Source of the DNA: DASVDE01 sp963740065
GTDB lineage: Bacteria > Actinomycetota > Thermoleophilia > Solirubrobacterales > 70-9
Length of the DNA stretch: 64,000 nt
NCBI GenBank assembly: GCA_963740065.1
Contig: CAVUCS010000006.1
Location: forward strand, 186,001-250,000
Reading direction: 5' to 3'
The notes beneath the pieces were generated by a model. The model did no database searches. It was not told where the DNA came from and was given only the letters and a program-made list of their open reading frames with translations. The position numbers and the translations under genes are program-made. Below are positions 13,287 to 20,823 of this stretch, piece by piece (positions within the stretch are counted from its first letter, which is position 1; each line of letters starts with the position of its first letter).

Positions 13287-15559
13287 CGCCCGGAGTCTCT
13301 CATCGTCCGCATCAGCTCCAAGGCGCCGGCCTTGTGCAGCGGCTCGTTGAGGTTGCCGCACTTGGGGCTCTGCACGCAGGAGGGGCAGCCGGACTCGCAG
13401 GGGCACTCGGCGATCAGGCGCTCGGCGTCACCCAGCAGGCGTTCGAATTGCTCGTAGCCACGCAGGGTGATGCCGACCCCGCCGGGGTGGCCGTCGTAGA
13501 TGAAGATCGTCGAGCGGCCGGTCTGGAAGTGGACGTTGGTGGAGAGGCCGCCGATGTCCCAGCGGTCGCACATCGCGATCAGGGGCAGGACGGCGATCTG
13601 GCCGTGCTCGGTCGCATGCAGGGCGCCGAGCAGGACGTCGGGCGGCAGCGATCCGCTCAGCTCCCCCGGCAACACGTACCAGAGCGCCTGGGTGACGAAG
13701 CTCTGCTCGGGTAGCTCCAGGGCGACGATGTCGATCGCCTCCCCCTCGGCGATCGAGACGCGCTGGAAAGCAATCACCTGCTCGGTGACGGAGACCTCGC
13801 CGAAATGCAGCTCGACGCCCGCCGTCGTCCGCTGCTCGCGAACTCTCTCTATATAGATCTCCGTCTCCTTTTTCGGGCGGGTGTACCAGTCGCCGTCGAA
13901 GCTGGAGACGATCGCGCGGCGATTGTCGGTGTCGAGCGACTCGACCTCATAGGAGCGCCCGAGGTGCATGTAGATGGCGCCTGGGTGAACGACGCTGAAG
14001 GCGCGCTCGACTTCGACCAGACCGAGCATCTCCCCCGAGTCGCGCTCGATCACCGCGACCGAGTCGGCCGAGGCCGAGCGCAGCGGGATTCTCCCCGCGA
14101 CGAACTCGCTGCGGCGCGGCAGCAGCCGCCCGCCGGCGCTGCGCAGCTCGCCGGCGCCGACCAGCCGTTCCGCCCGCTCGCGCCAGTCGGCGCCGAAGAT
14201 CTCCTCGTCCTCGTCGCTCAATGGCAGCTCGTAGGCCGCGGCGAGCAGGTGCCGGGAGGCGATCTGCTCGCTGGCGTGGTCGAGGATCGCCGCCTCGACC
14301 GGACGCTCGAGGAACTCGTCCGGGTGGCGGCAGAAGAACTGGTCGAGCGCATCCTGCCCGGCGACGTAGACGGCCAGGCCTCGCCGCCGCCGCCCCGCCC
14401 TGCCCCACATCTGACGCAGGCTGGCGACGGTGCCCGGGAAAGTGACGCAGATCGCCGCGTCCAATTCGCCGATGTCGATCCCCAACTCCAGCGCGTCGGT
14501 GGAGACCACCGCCAAAAGCTCGCCGGAGGAGAGCCGCTCCTCGATCTCGCGGCGCTGCTGCGGTGTGTAGCCGCCACGGTAGGGAGCTATCCGCGCCGCC
14601 AACTCGGGCTTGCCACGCGCCTCCAGGTTGTCGCGAGCGAAGCGCTGGATCAGCTCGATCCCCTTGCGGCTCTTGAGGAAGCAGATCGTCCTGACGCCGG
14701 ATGCGACGAGGTCGGCGAGCAACTCCGCCGCCTCGGAGAGAGCCGAGCGGCGCGCGCCGCTCGCGGCGTCGATCAGGGGCGGGTTCCACATCGCGATCTC
14801 CCGCCCCGCCCGCGGCGCGCCGTCGTCGTCGATCAGCTCGAACGGCGTCCCGACCAGGCCCTCGGCCAGTTCCACCGGGTTGGCGATCGTCGCCGAAGCG
14901 AGCAGGAAACGGGGCTCCGATCCGTAAGCGCGCGCCACTCGCCGCAGCCGCCGCAGGACGTTCGCCACGTGGGAGCCGAAGACGCCGCGGTAGGTGTGGG
15001 CCTCGTCGACGACGACCCAGCCGAGGTTGGCGAGGAAGTCGCCCCAGCGCTTGTGGTGGGGCAGGACGCCGACATGGAGCATGTCCGGATTGGTGAGGAC
15101 GAGGTTGTTGCGGGTGCGGATCGCGGGGCGCTCTTCGCGCGGGGTGTCGCCGTCGTAGATCGCCTCGCGCAACCCGGGCGGGCGCAGGCGGCCGAGGCTG
15201 CGCGCCTGGTCCTGGGCGAGCGCCTTGGTCGGGTAGAGGTAGAGCGCCCGGCGCTTGGAGTCGCGGGCGATGCCGTCGAGGACGGGCAGGTTGAAGGCGA
15301 GCGACTTGCCCGAAGCAGTGCCGCTGGTGATCACCAAGTTGGAGTGGGCCGCCGTCTGCAGGGCGGCGCGCTGGTGGGAGTAGAGCCGTTCGATCCCGGC
15401 CCCGCGCAGCGCCTCGGCGAAGGCGGGGTCGAGCGATCTCGGCAGCGCGACCCGTCTCGCTTTTCGCTCCTCCTCGGCCCCTTCGGCGACGATTCGCCCA
15501 TCCCGACGCGCGGAATCGATCGCGACCGCCCACTCGGTCTCCAGCAGGCTCTTCGCCAT
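13283..15559 (-). CDS. DEAD/DEAH-box helicase with C-terminal DUF1998 and Cys4 cluster (MrfA-like)
   Basis: 758 residues. Helicase motifs in order: Q-like YSHQRAAL, motif I TSGTASGKSLAF (about 78-89), Ia YPTKALAQDQ, motif II VVDEAHTY, motif III LASATIANP, motif V STDALELGIDIGELDAAI, motif VI QMWGRAGRRRRG. The C-terminal DUF1998 region ends in CPCESGCPSCVQSPKCGNLNEPLHK, a four-cysteine metal site. This is the MrfA/Hrq1-related architecture of 3'-5' helicases that work on DNA crosslink or mitomycin-type damage. It starts where the DHPS gene stops and overlaps the LOG-like gene by 4 nt. Confidence 0.9.
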   Translation of the reverse strand: MAKSLLETEWAVAIDSARRDGRIVAEGAEEERKARRVALPRSLDPAFAEALRGAGIERLYSHQRAALQTAAHSNLVITSGTASGKSLAFNLPVLDGIARDSKRRALYLYPTKALAQDQARSLGRLRPPGLREAIYDGDTPREERPAIRTRNNLVLTNPDMLHVGVLPHHKRWGDFLANLGWVVVDEAHTYRGVFGSHVANVLRRLRRVARAYGSEPRFLLASATIANPVELAEGLVGTPFELIDDDGAPRAGREIAMWNPPLIDAASGARRSALSEAAELLADLVASGVRTICFLKSRKGIELIQRFARDNLEARGKPELAARIAPYRGGYTPQQRREIEERLSSGELLAVVSTDALELGIDIGELDAAICVTFPGTVASLRQMWGRAGRRRRGLAVYVAGQDALDQFFCRHPDEFLERPVEAAILDHASEQIASRHLLAAAYELPLSDEDEEIFGADWRERAERLVGAGELRSAGGRLLPRRSEFVAGRIPLRSASADSVAVIERDSGEMLGLVEVERAFSVVHPGAIYMHLGRSYEVESLDTDNRRAIVSSFDGDWYTRPKKETEIYIERVREQRTTAGVELHFGEVSVTEQVIAFQRVSIAEGEAIDIVALELPEQSFVTQALWYVLPGELSGSLPPDVLLGALHATEHGQIAVLPLIAMCDRWDIGGLSTNVHFQTGRSTIFIYDGHPGGVGITLRGYEQFERLLGDAERLIAECPCESGCPSCVQSPKCGNLNEPLHKAGALELMRTMRDSGR

Positions 15560-16440
15560 CAGGAGGGTCCCTGGCGGGGCGACTTGGTTGCGCTATGCGC
15601 AACCAAGTCGCCCCGTTCAATGCGCCCGGCGACCCTCACTGCCTGCAATGACGAACGGTCGTGGATGCGGAGGATGTCGGCGCCCTCGCGGACCGCGAGA
15701 GCGACCGCCGCGACCGTGCCCCACTCGCGCTCCCCCGCCGGCAACCTCTCCTCCCATGAGCCGGCCAGCACGGCGCCGATGAAGTCCTTGCGTGAGAGCG
15801 ACACGTACAAGGGGAGACCAAGGGCCTCGAGCTCACCCAGGCGCCTCAGGATCTCCAGATCCTGACTGGTGGTGAGGTCGAAGTCGAGTCCGGGGTCGAT
15901 CGCGATCTGCTCCTCGCTCACCCCAAGCTCCCGAGCCGCCTCGACTCTCCCCTCGAACCACGACTTCAAGTGGTCAACCACGTCGTCGTAGCCGCGGGGC
16001 GGGCGATCGATCCGCGGCGGTCCCTCGATATGCATCAGCACGTAGCCGCAGCCGGCCTCGGCCACCAACTCAAACATCTCCTCCGAGCCGCCGGAGATGT
16101 CGTTGACAATCACGGCCCCGGCCCGGAGCGCCTGCCGCGCCACCTCGGGCGAGAAGGTATCCGCGGACACCGGCACTCCGGAATCCGCCAAACCTTTGAC
16201 GGCGGGAACCAGCGCGACAGCCTCGTCTTCGGGCGCGACCGGCGGCCCGCTGCGCGCCGCGACCGCCCCCACGTCGAGCATGTCGAAGCCGGCTTCGACC
16301 AGCTCCAAACCGTCGGCGACCGCCTGCTCCGGCGTCCCACTCCGCGCCCCCTCGAACATCGAGTCGACGGTGACGTTGACGATCCCGGCCGCAATCGGCT
16401 GCGCCAAATCCAGCGTCCTGTCGGCGAGTCGCCAGGCCAC
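15559..16440 (-). CDS. folP: Divergent dihydropteroate synthase-family protein
   Basis: About 293 residues from GTG 16440; this start avoids overlap with the divergent HAD gene. TIM-barrel motifs are recognisable but altered: GIVNVTVDSMFEGARSG (canonical NVTPDSFSDGG), MLDVGAVAARSGPPV (canonical DIGGESTRPG), VIVNDISGG, AIDPGLDFDLTTSQD, SLSRKDFIG and ILRIHDRS. The loop changes surround the pterin and sulfonamide sites. It could be a DHPS with altered substrate handling or a related methyltransferase-fold protein. The last ~15 residues (276-289) are encoded by a perfect palindrome, so the natural C-terminus has probably been replaced. Head of an operon with the helicase and LOG-like genes. Confidence 0.75.
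   Translation of the reverse strand: MAWRLADRTLDLAQPIAAGIVNVTVDSMFEGARSGTPEQAVADGLELVEAGFDMLDVGAVAARSGPPVAPEDEAVALVPAVKGLADSGVPVSADTFSPEVARQALRAGAVIVNDISGGSEEMFELVAEAGCGYVLMHIEGPPRIDRPPRGYDDVVDHLKSWFEGRVEAARELGVSEEQIAIDPGLDFDLTTSQDLEILRRLGELEALGLPLYVSLSRKDFIGAVLAGSWEERLPAGEREWGTVAAVALAVREGADILRIHDRSSLQAVRVAGRIERGDLVAHSATKSPRQGPS
15575..15615. repeat. Perfect palindrome in the 3' end of the folP-like gene
   Basis: 19-bp arms (15575-15593 and 15597-15615) and a 3-nt centre TAT; the arm is CGGGGCGACTTGGTTGCGC. It is translated as the C-terminal residues of the DHPS-like protein and sits 16 nt upstream of the helicase start codon, so it could also shape translation of the next gene. Confidence 0.85.
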
Positions 16441-16463
16441 GCGGCTACGGTAGCGACCACGCG

Positions 16464-17279
16464 ATGGCACTGAAGTGCGTCTACACAGACCTCGACGGGA
16501 CCCTGCTCGGCAAGGGAAGCTCGCTCTTCCGCGACGCCGAAGGGGGCTTCTCCCTGGCGCAGTCGCGCGGGCTGGAGGCCTGCCACCGGGCCGGAGTCGA
16601 GGTGGTGATCATGTCCGGCCGGCGGGAGCCGCAGGTGCACGAGGCGGCACGGCTGATGGGCCAGACCTCCTACATCTACGAGGCCGGCTGCGCCTATGCG
16701 ATCGACGGCGAGACGACGCTGCTGACCGGGGACCTGGTCCCGACCGAAGAGGGCACGGTCTACGAGCAGATCGAAGCGCGCGGCATCCCGAAGGCGCTGT
16801 TCGAGCGCTTCGAGGGGCGACTGGAGTACCACGCCCCGTGGCATCACGGCCGCGTCCTCTCCCACCTCTTCCGCGGCAAGGTCGACGTCGGGGAGGCCAA
16901 CGCGCTGCTGGCAGAGCGCGGAGACGATGACCTGCGCCTGCTCGACAACGGCGCGATCGGCAGGGAGATGCCCGCCGTTGACGGCCCCACCCACGCCTAC
17001 CACCTGGTGCCGCGCCTGGTCAGCAAGGCCGCCGCCGTCCACGCCCACGCCCGTGCCCGCGGCTACGACCAGGCCGAGTGCATCGCCGTCGGCGACTCGA
17101 TCGAGGACCTCGAGGTCGCCGCCGCGGTCGGTCGCTTCTTCGTCGTCGCCAACGGGCCCGCGCGCGACCCCGGCCTGCGCGCCGCCCTACCCACCTGGGA
17201 CAACGCCACCGTCACCGACGGGGCGATGGGCGACGGCTTCTACGAGGCCGTCGTCTCCGCCCTTGTGGAGCGTGGCTAA
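16464..17279 (+). CDS. HAD-superfamily phosphatase, Cof/MPGP-like
   Basis: 271 residues. Motif I YTDLDGTLLG (nucleophile Asp9, Asp11), motif II VVIMSGRR, motif III lysine in VSKAAAVHAHA, motif IV AVGDSIEDLEVAAAVG. The C2-type cap fits Cof-type sugar phosphatases and mannosyl-3-phosphoglycerate or sucrose phosphatases; the exact phospho-sugar is not visible. Followed 10 nt later by the DtxR-type regulator gene, probably one transcript. Its 5' end lies 24 nt from the divergent folP start. Confidence 0.82.
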   Translation: MALKCVYTDLDGTLLGKGSSLFRDAEGGFSLAQSRGLEACHRAGVEVVIMSGRREPQVHEAARLMGQTSYIYEAGCAYAIDGETTLLTGDLVPTEEGTVYEQIEARGIPKALFERFEGRLEYHAPWHHGRVLSHLFRGKVDVGEANALLAERGDDDLRLLDNGAIGREMPAVDGPTHAYHLVPRLVSKAAAVHAHARARGYDQAECIAVGDSIEDLEVAAAVGRFFVVANGPARDPGLRAALPTWDNATVTDGAMGDGFYEAVVSALVERG

Positions 17280-17289
17280 GATCGAGCAG

Positions 17290-17997
17290 ATGAGTGACGC
17301 GACGGTCGCCGAACAGGAATACCTGGAGATCATGTTCTGGCTGGAGGAGGCCGGGTTGCCGATGACCGGCGCCAACATCGCCCGCGCGATGCAGCTCTCA
17401 CCGCCGACCGTGCATGAGATGGTCGGGCGCCTGATCGATGACGGCTATGTCGAGCGCAACCCGGACAAATCGCTTGCCTTCACCGAGTCCGGGCGAGAGC
17501 ACGCGAGCCACATCGTCCGCCGGCACCGGATGATCGAGCGCTTCCTCACCGACGTCCTCCATATCCCCTGGGACGAGGTGCACGAGGAGGCGGAGCGGAT
17601 CGAGCACGCGATGTCCCCGGTGCTGGAGGAGCGGATGCGAGCGGCGATCGGCGACGCGACCACCTGCCCGCACGGCCACCCGATCGTCGAAGGAGCGCGC
17701 GAGCAGGGCTCGCTGCTGGCCGACGTCGCGGTCGGCGCCGGCGTCACCGTCCTGCGCTTCGAAAACGAGGCCGAGGAGCTTCTGCACTATTTGAAGGACG
17801 CCGGCCTGGCGCCGGGGGTGGAGGGAACGGTTGACAGCAGCGATGAGGAGAGCGTCACGATCGCTTCTTCCGACGGCTCGCATCGCGTCAGCCGCAGCGT
17901 CGCCGAGACCGTTTCGGTCCGCGCCGACCCGGCCCCGCCCCCCCGGGCGGCGATCCCGGAACATTTGGTCCTCTCCTCGGACCGCTACGGCCGCTGA
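17290..17997 (+). CDS. DtxR/MntR-family metal-dependent repressor
   Basis: 235 residues. N-terminal winged helix: EQEYLEIMFWLEEAGLPMTGANIARAMQLSPPTVHEMVGRLIDDGYVER. The dimerisation/metal domain has HIVRRHRMIERFLTDVLHIPWDEVHEEAERIEHAMS (Glu/His ligands) and TTCPHGHPI (Cys and His ligands). An SH3-like FeoA domain occupies about 140-215 (LLADVAVGAGVTVLRFENE). That is the long DtxR/IdeR layout, repressing iron or manganese uptake genes when metal is bound. No regulated uptake genes are adjacent. ATG 17290 is used because a 5' extension would overlap the HAD gene in another frame. Confidence 0.88.
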   Translation: MSDATVAEQEYLEIMFWLEEAGLPMTGANIARAMQLSPPTVHEMVGRLIDDGYVERNPDKSLAFTESGREHASHIVRRHRMIERFLTDVLHIPWDEVHEEAERIEHAMSPVLEERMRAAIGDATTCPHGHPIVEGAREQGSLLADVAVGAGVTVLRFENEAEELLHYLKDAGLAPGVEGTVDSSDEESVTIASSDGSHRVSRSVAETVSVRADPAPPPRAAIPEHLVLSSDRYGR

Positions 17998-17998
17998 C

Positions 17999-18047
17999 GC
18001 TCCACTGTTCCTTTTCCTTGTTATTCAAGGAAAAGGAACAGTGGAGC
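17999..18047. repeat. Single-copy hairpin between convergent dtxR-like and anti-sigma genes
   Basis: Perfect 22-bp stem (17999-18020 with 18026-18047), loop TTATT; the arm begins GCTCCACTGTTCCTTTTCC. It starts 1 nt after the dtxR-like stop and ends 21 nt from the anti-sigma stop. Probably a shared 3' structure or bidirectional terminator without a T-tract. Confidence 0.85.
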
Positions 18048-18068
18048 GGGCTTTGCCTGGCGGCGCCC

Positions 18069-18818
18069 TTAGTTGGGGATGGGGACGTTGACGACCGGCG
18101 CCGAGGTGGGCTGAGCGCTGCCGCCGCGCGGCTCGGCACTGACCATTACCGCGTCGGCGCCATCCATGTCGGATATCGCGACGGTCGCCGCGCCGCTGGC
18201 ATCGGGGCGGAACAGGGGCGCCTTCGCCGGTGTCACACGAGTGCCGTGGCGAACCCAGACCTGCATCACCTTGTCGGTCGGCGCTTGGCTCATATTCGCC
18301 AGCTTCAACGTGCCGGAATCGCCGTCGCGCACCATCGCCACTTGGATGCCCGACGGTTGGTCGGCGACCACCGTGGTGGCGCCGCCGGAGCCGCCGTCTC
18401 GGATCGTGTAGCCGGCGACCGCGGCGACCATGACCAGGATCACGGCCGCGAGCCCGGCGGCGGGTCGCAGTCCGAAGGAGCCAATTCCTCCCCCGGAGCG
18501 CTTGCGCCAGCCGCTACTGAGGCGGAACCGATCGTCAAAGCGCTTGCGCCAACCGCTGCTGAAGGAGACGCCCTCCGCTCTCACTTCCGCGTCGTCTCGC
18601 ACTTCCGCCATCAACCGCTCGCGCAATGCCGGAGGCGCGTCGAGCCGCTCGATCGACTCGGGAATCGCCTGCACCGCGGGGCGCAGCCAGGTCAACTGCT
18701 CCCGGCAACGCTCACAGCCGGCGAGGTGGCGATCCAGCTCCGCCATCTCCCCAGGCTCCAGCGCTCCCAACAGGTAGGCGGCAAGCTCGTCGCGCCGATC
18801 GTGACTTCTCTCGCTCAT
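18069..18818 (-). CDS. Zinc-binding anti-sigma factor, RskA-like, membrane-anchored
   Basis: 249 residues. ASD motif ELDRHLAGCERCREQL (HxxxCxxC, about 29-44) binds zinc and the sigma factor. A duplicated SSGWRKR motif occurs before the single membrane helix AAGLAAVILVMVAAVAGYTI (about 123-142). The outer RskA-like domain contains MQVWVRHGTRVTPAKAPLFRPDASG. The start overlaps the ECF sigma stop by 4 nt. The expected scheme is the SigK/RskA kind: regulated cleavage at the membrane frees the sigma factor. The two ferritin-like genes immediately upstream of the sigma gene are candidate targets. Confidence 0.88.
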   Translation of the reverse strand: MSERSHDRRDELAAYLLGALEPGEMAELDRHLAGCERCREQLTWLRPAVQAIPESIERLDAPPALRERLMAEVRDDAEVRAEGVSFSSGWRKRFDDRFRLSSGWRKRSGGGIGSFGLRPAAGLAAVILVMVAAVAGYTIRDGGSGGATTVVADQPSGIQVAMVRDGDSGTLKLANMSQAPTDKVMQVWVRHGTRVTPAKAPLFRPDASGAATVAISDMDGADAVMVSAEPRGGSAQPTSAPVVNVPIPN

Positions 18819-19396
18819 GCCAATCCCTCCGCCAGTTGACCGCGAATCTTCTCCAAACCGAGCCGCATCCTTCCCTTTACGGTTCCCAGCGGTAGACCGA
18901 GCATCTCGGCGATCTCCGTCTGGCTGAACCCGCCGAAGTAGGCGAGTTGAATCACTCTCGACTGATCTCCCGGAAGCTCACCGAGAGCCCCGCGAACCTC
19001 GCCCGCCGTCTCGCGGCGCAGCGCCTCTTCCTCGGTCAGCTCTTTGGCGGGACGCTGCTCGAGGATCGCGTCGTCATCGAAGGCGAGCTTGGGCGCCCGC
19101 CCGGCCTTGCTGCGCAAAACGTCGATCGCTCGGTTGCGGACGATGCTGAGCATCCACGACCGCACGCTGCCTCGCGCCCGGTCAAAGCGAGCGCCGCTGC
19201 GCCAGATCGAGATAAACGCCTCTTGGGCCACATCCTCGGCGGCCGCCCGCTCGCCGACGATCCTGTAAGCCAGTGAGTAGGCCGCTCCGCCGTGGCGGTC
19301 ATAGAAGACCTCGAACGCGTCGGGGTCCTTCTCCCCGATCAGTGGCATCAACTCCTCATCCGCCAGGCGCTCGGTCTTTTTCCCTTTGGCTCTCAT
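18815..19396 (-). CDS. ECF sigma factor (SigK-like)
   Basis: 193 residues. Region 2: DAFEVFYDRHGGAAYSLAYRIVGERAAAEDVAQEAFISIWRSGARFDRARGSVRSWMLSIVRNRAID. Region 4: LPGDQSRVIQLAYFGGFSQTEIAEMLGLPLGTVKGRMRLGLEKIRGQL, with a clear HTH. The two are joined by an acidic linker. Partner of the RskA-like anti-sigma encoded 4 nt overlapping downstream. The 25-nt gap to the upstream ferritin-like gene suggests the whole run 20754-18069 could be one transcript. Confidence 0.92.
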   Translation of the reverse strand: MRAKGKKTERLADEELMPLIGEKDPDAFEVFYDRHGGAAYSLAYRIVGERAAAEDVAQEAFISIWRSGARFDRARGSVRSWMLSIVRNRAIDVLRSKAGRAPKLAFDDDAILEQRPAKELTEEEALRRETAGEVRGALGELPGDQSRVIQLAYFGGFSQTEIAEMLGLPLGTVKGRMRLGLEKIRGQLAEGLA

Positions 19397-19421
19397 CGTC
19401 CGAAGACTGCCCGCCGCAGTG

Positions 19422-20060
19422 TTACTGGATGAACGGCTGCACCGCCGCGAGCACCTTGGGCTCGGCTAGCGCCGGGTCGAAGGCAAGCGGGGCCGGTTCG
19501 GCCCCCCTCTGCAGGCGGATTGCCGCAGCGTGCCGAGCCTCAACCTGGACGATCGCCCCGGCCGTGGTCAACAACTCCTTCGACTTCAGCGATGGGCCGG
19601 CGCCGTTGTAGGCGCTCACCCCCGTGTCCTCGAAGGTCTGCGCCAGTCTGAGGAAGCCGGCCGTATTGCTGTAGGGAAAGTCGAACTTCGGCTCCGCGAC
19701 CGGCTTGCCGCCGAGTCTGCGAATCGTCCCCTCCAGCGCCTTGACGTGGTCATTTTCGTCCTTGGAGACCAGGTCGATCAGGCTCTTCAGGTCGCCGCCG
19801 GCGTTGACCCGGGACTTCGCCTCCTTGTAGAAGGCGGACTCGAGGTACTCCAGTGTGAGGGCGAAATTGAGGATCTCGATGTCGCCGCCGTCCGACATCG
19901 CCAGGGCTTTGCGGACGAACGGGGCCACCATGCTGACTCCGTAAACGGCTCCCGCCGCCAGTGCCCCCTTGAGGATCACCTCGCTGCGGGAGATGTCGTC
20001 GCTGTCCTCGTCGACATGAACGTCGGCGAGCTCCGGGTGTATCAGGCCTTCGCTTTGCAT
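19422..20060 (-). CDS. Ferritin-like domain protein with membrane/Tat-like N-terminus
   Basis: 212 residues from ATG 20060 (AGGAG upstream). An acidic N-terminus with SRSEVILKGALAAGAVYGVSMVAP suggests a signal or anchor; the body is a four-helix ferritin-like domain with EILNFALTLEYLESAFYKEA, SKDENDHVKALEGTI and VQVEARHAAAIR, which supply the Glu/His ligands of a diiron site. Paralogue of the next gene, 28 nt away. In this family the protein usually lies outside the membrane; function is uncertain (metal storage or protection). Confidence 0.82.
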   Translation of the reverse strand: MQSEGLIHPELADVHVDEDSDDISRSEVILKGALAAGAVYGVSMVAPFVRKALAMSDGGDIEILNFALTLEYLESAFYKEAKSRVNAGGDLKSLIDLVSKDENDHVKALEGTIRRLGGKPVAEPKFDFPYSNTAGFLRLAQTFEDTGVSAYNGAGPSLKSKELLTTAGAIVQVEARHAAAIRLQRGAEPAPLAFDPALAEPKVLAAVQPFIQ

Positions 20061-20088
20061 CTTGTGTCTCCTTTCGCCTTGCTCGCCG

Positions 20089-20754
20089 TCAGCTGACGAT
20101 GAACGGTTGGACCGACTCGAGGACGGTGTTGGCGTCGGCCGGCACCGCGAATGGCCCGTCCGGCGTGATCGACTCGCCCAGCAGCGTGTTGAGCGCGGCC
20201 GCGTGGCGGCCCTCAATGCTGTGGATCGAGAGGGCGGCGGCCAGCACCTCCGGGCTCTGAATGTTCGCCGCCTGGCCGAGGTAGGCGGCTGCGCCGAGGT
20301 TCTCGACCGTGCCGGCCAGACCCAGCACCTGCTTGGCGTTGTCGAGCGGGAACTCCGTCTTCGGCTTCGGCGCCGGCTTGCCGCCGAGTTTCTTCACCGT
20401 CGCGGTCAGGGCCGAGACGTGGGCGGCCTCCTCGGCGCCGAATTTCTTGATCGTCTCCAGGTCGGAACCCTTGAAGAGGCCGCTGTCGATCACATCGGCG
20501 TAGAAGGCGGTCTCGAGGTACTCGAGGGTGAGGGCGTAGTTGAGGATGCCGATGTCGCCCTTGCCGAACTGCTCGGTGCCGGTCTTGCCGGTCGAAGCCG
20601 TGCCGGTGGTCGTCGTCCCGCCGTCATCGCTGCCACAAGCGGCCAAGAAGGCGGCGAGGGCGGCCGAGCCGCCGGTAAGAGCCATGAACTTTCGCCGCGA
20701 GACGGGGTCCTTCACCGCTCGCGAGATGGCGTTCTCTTCCGTGGAAACTGCCAT
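20089..20754 (-). CDS. Ferritin-like domain lipoprotein, Tat-exported
   Basis: 221 residues. Twin-arginine signal DPVSRRKFMALTGGSAALAAFLAAC, ending in a lipobox (LAAC), then a Gly/Thr linker. The ferritin-like helices carry ILNYALTLEYLETAFYADV, GAEEAAHVSALTATV and HSIEGRHAAALNTLLGE with metal-ligand Glu/His. First gene of the ferritin-ferritin-sigma-anti-sigma run. Paralogue of the downstream gene, with similar spacing of ligands and a shared C-terminal VQPFI. A surface-anchored diiron protein under envelope-stress control is the likely reading. Confidence 0.85.
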   Translation of the reverse strand: MAVSTEENAISRAVKDPVSRRKFMALTGGSAALAAFLAACGSDDGGTTTTGTASTGKTGTEQFGKGDIGILNYALTLEYLETAFYADVIDSGLFKGSDLETIKKFGAEEAAHVSALTATVKKLGGKPAPKPKTEFPLDNAKQVLGLAGTVENLGAAAYLGQAANIQSPEVLAAALSIHSIEGRHAAALNTLLGESITPDGPFAVPADANTVLESVQPFIVS

Positions 20755-20823
20755 GTTGCCTCCTGGTCGCCGTTGGGTTACCCACCCATAACGGGAGGCG
20801 GCCCCAGTTGGATCAATCGGAGG

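Noticed and set aside
13805..15865. Very long open frame on the plus strand opposite the helicase
   Set aside because: The minus-strand helicase has every motif in order; the plus-strand frame has no recognisable domain and is a by-product of high GC3.
16927..17290. Extending the DtxR-type regulator upstream to a 356-residue protein
   Set aside because: The extra N-terminal part is Pro/Arg/Ser-rich, out-of-frame HAD coding sequence; the regulator domain begins exactly at ATG 17290.
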